From positions 1 to 8,223 of the forward strand of contig CAKTUC010000057.1 in the NCBI GenBank assembly GCA_934617135.1: a stretch of 8,223 nt of DNA, in the 5' to 3' direction. The position numbers and the translations under genes are program-made. The DNA comes from an uncultured Collinsella sp. Lineage in GTDB: Bacteria; Actinomycetota; Coriobacteriia; Coriobacteriales; Coriobacteriaceae. Below, piece by piece: positions 7,596-8,223 of the stretch. The notes under the pieces were generated by a model, which saw nothing but the letters and a program-made list of their open reading frames with translations, searched no databases and had not been told where the DNA came from. Numbering within the stretch: the stretch's first letter is position 1; each line of letters opens with the position of its first letter.

Positions 7596-7716
7596 TTACG
7601 CGGTTCTACGAACCGCGTAACGGCTCGACGCTGCGCGGGCCGCATTTGGACAATCTGACGTTCAACTTCAAGGGCGCGACCAGAAGGTCAGCGCCCTTTC
7701 ATTTCACGTCACCTTG
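7596..7716 (+). repeat. Repeat A, copy 2: 121-bp structured 3' element after the SDR gene
   Basis: It is the direct-repeat partner of 4391-4511, shifted by 3,205 bp and identical except at 7701. It begins 3 nt after the SDR stop codon. The same three stem-loops are present: 7596-7620, 7621-7642 and 7670-7698. The genes before the two copies are unrelated in sequence, so the match does not come from gene duplication. Confidence 0.9.
7670..7704 (+). terminator. Rho-independent terminator after the SDR gene, inside repeat A copy 2
   Basis: AAGGGCGC (7670-7677) pairs with GCGCCCTT (7691-7698), followed by TTTCATTT-type tail sequence. It should end the SDR transcript about 100 nt after its stop codon. 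Confidence 0.82.
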
Positions 7717-7787
7717 CTCGCTCTGGCGGGTTTTCGCTGTCGGTGCCAAAACATCGGCGTTTCCGTGGTTAGTAAAAAGCCCTCCCA

Positions 7788-7842
7788 TAGTCATTGGGGA
7801 CGTTCTTGTTTGACTAGTCGTTTAAGAACGTCCCAACGACTA
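7788..7842. repeat. Palindromic repeat B, copy 2
   Basis: The left arm (7788-7807, core GGGGACGTTCTT) and right arm (7824-7842) form an inverted repeat around the loop GTTTGACTAGTCGTTT, which differs at one position from copy 1. The right arm has three C where copy 1 has four, leaving one bulged G, and position 7793 faces a mismatched C, so this copy is slightly decayed. It has the same orientation and order relative to repeat A as copy 1. Confidence 0.86.
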
Positions 7843-7850
7843 CTCGCAAA

Positions 7851-7918
7851 ATGAGCGTGGATAATCTCCCGTTTTTGGCCTGTGTTTTGGGCAAAAGTGG
7901 GAGATTATCCACGCTCAT
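7851..7918. repeat. Palindromic repeat D, 68-nt near-continuous hairpin upstream of tgt
   Basis: ATGAGCGTGGATAATCTCCC (7851-7870) is a perfect 20-bp inverted repeat of 7899-7918. The pairing continues inward (two G-U pairs, four A-T pairs and GCC/GGC with one bulged G) to a 9-nt tip, for about 29 pairs in all. It sits 8 nt after palindrome B, just as C follows B in the first region. The loop shares the TTGGCC ... T-rich ... GGGC plan with C. It is not followed by a T run. Confidence 0.86.
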
Positions 7919-7935
7919 GCGTCAAGCGTCCAAAA

Positions 7936-7947
7936 ATCCACGCTCAT
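7936..7947. repeat. Extra half-copy of the repeat D arm
   Basis: ATCCACGCTCAT repeats exactly the last 12 bases of the D right arm (7907-7918), 29 nt downstream and in the same orientation. It may be a decayed neighbour hairpin of the same family. Confidence 0.6.
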
Positions 7948-8028
7948 TTGCCGTGCCCTTGTCGTGTCCCCGCCACGCCGCCTCTCGCACCAGTTTCTGT
8001 CGAGTCGGTGCTCCTCGCGGGTTGCCCG

Positions 8029-8034
8029 TATAAT
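8029..8034 (+). promoter_or_regulatory. Consensus -10 box of a tgt promoter
   Basis: A perfect TATAAT lies 37 nt before the tgt ATG, predicting a start near 8041 and a leader of about 31 nt. The -35 region (TCGGTG at 8005-8010, 18 nt spacing) is a poor match. It means tgt is probably transcribed on its own here and not from the queA promoter. Confidence 0.5.
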
Positions 8035-8047
8035 GGTCTGCGTATGA

Positions 8048-8223
<176 letters not shown>

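Overview
The window is GC-rich with dense coding and mostly strong Shine-Dalgarno sites (AAGGAG or GAGGAG). The protein types, the gut bile-acid style dehydrogenase and the long intergenic hairpins suggest a gut member of the Coriobacteriia (Actinomycetota), most likely Collinsella or a close relative. This assignment rests on protein-level recognition from memory, not on a search.

Layout, left to right. (1) 1-1823, minus: a methionyl-tRNA synthetase-type gene whose 3' end lies off the window; its KMSKS loop is degenerate. (2) 1956-4390, plus: a DUF3267 membrane zincin-like protein, then queH 10 nt later, then queA. (3) 4391-4731: an intergenic stretch built from three consecutive structured repeats, here called A (121 bp, three stem-loops, the last a terminator), B (a 22-bp-arm palindrome with the GGGGACGTTCTT core) and C (a second 22-bp-arm palindrome). 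(4) 4732-6495, minus: a long acidic and coiled-coil protein with a C-terminal membrane anchor. (5) 6792-7592, plus: a short-chain dehydrogenase that closely resembles bile acid 12-alpha-hydroxysteroid dehydrogenases. (6) 7593-8071: a second structured intergenic stretch with the same order, A, B and a C-like hairpin (D). (7) 8072 to the end, plus: the start of tgt.

queH, queA and tgt act in one pathway, the making of queuosine at position 34 of tRNAs with GUN anticodons. Tgt inserts preQ1, QueA adds the epoxycyclopentane ring to give epoxyqueuosine, and QueH reduces that to queuosine. queA and tgt are often neighbours in bacteria. Here they are separated by about 3.7 kb that carries two unrelated genes bounded by two near-identical A copies in direct orientation. 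The most interesting signal in the window is this repeated A-B-C/D intergenic module and its position on both sides of a cargo containing a probable bile-acid enzyme. It suggests either a genome-wide family of 3'-UTR or REP-type elements, or a segment that can be gained and lost by recombination between the repeats.
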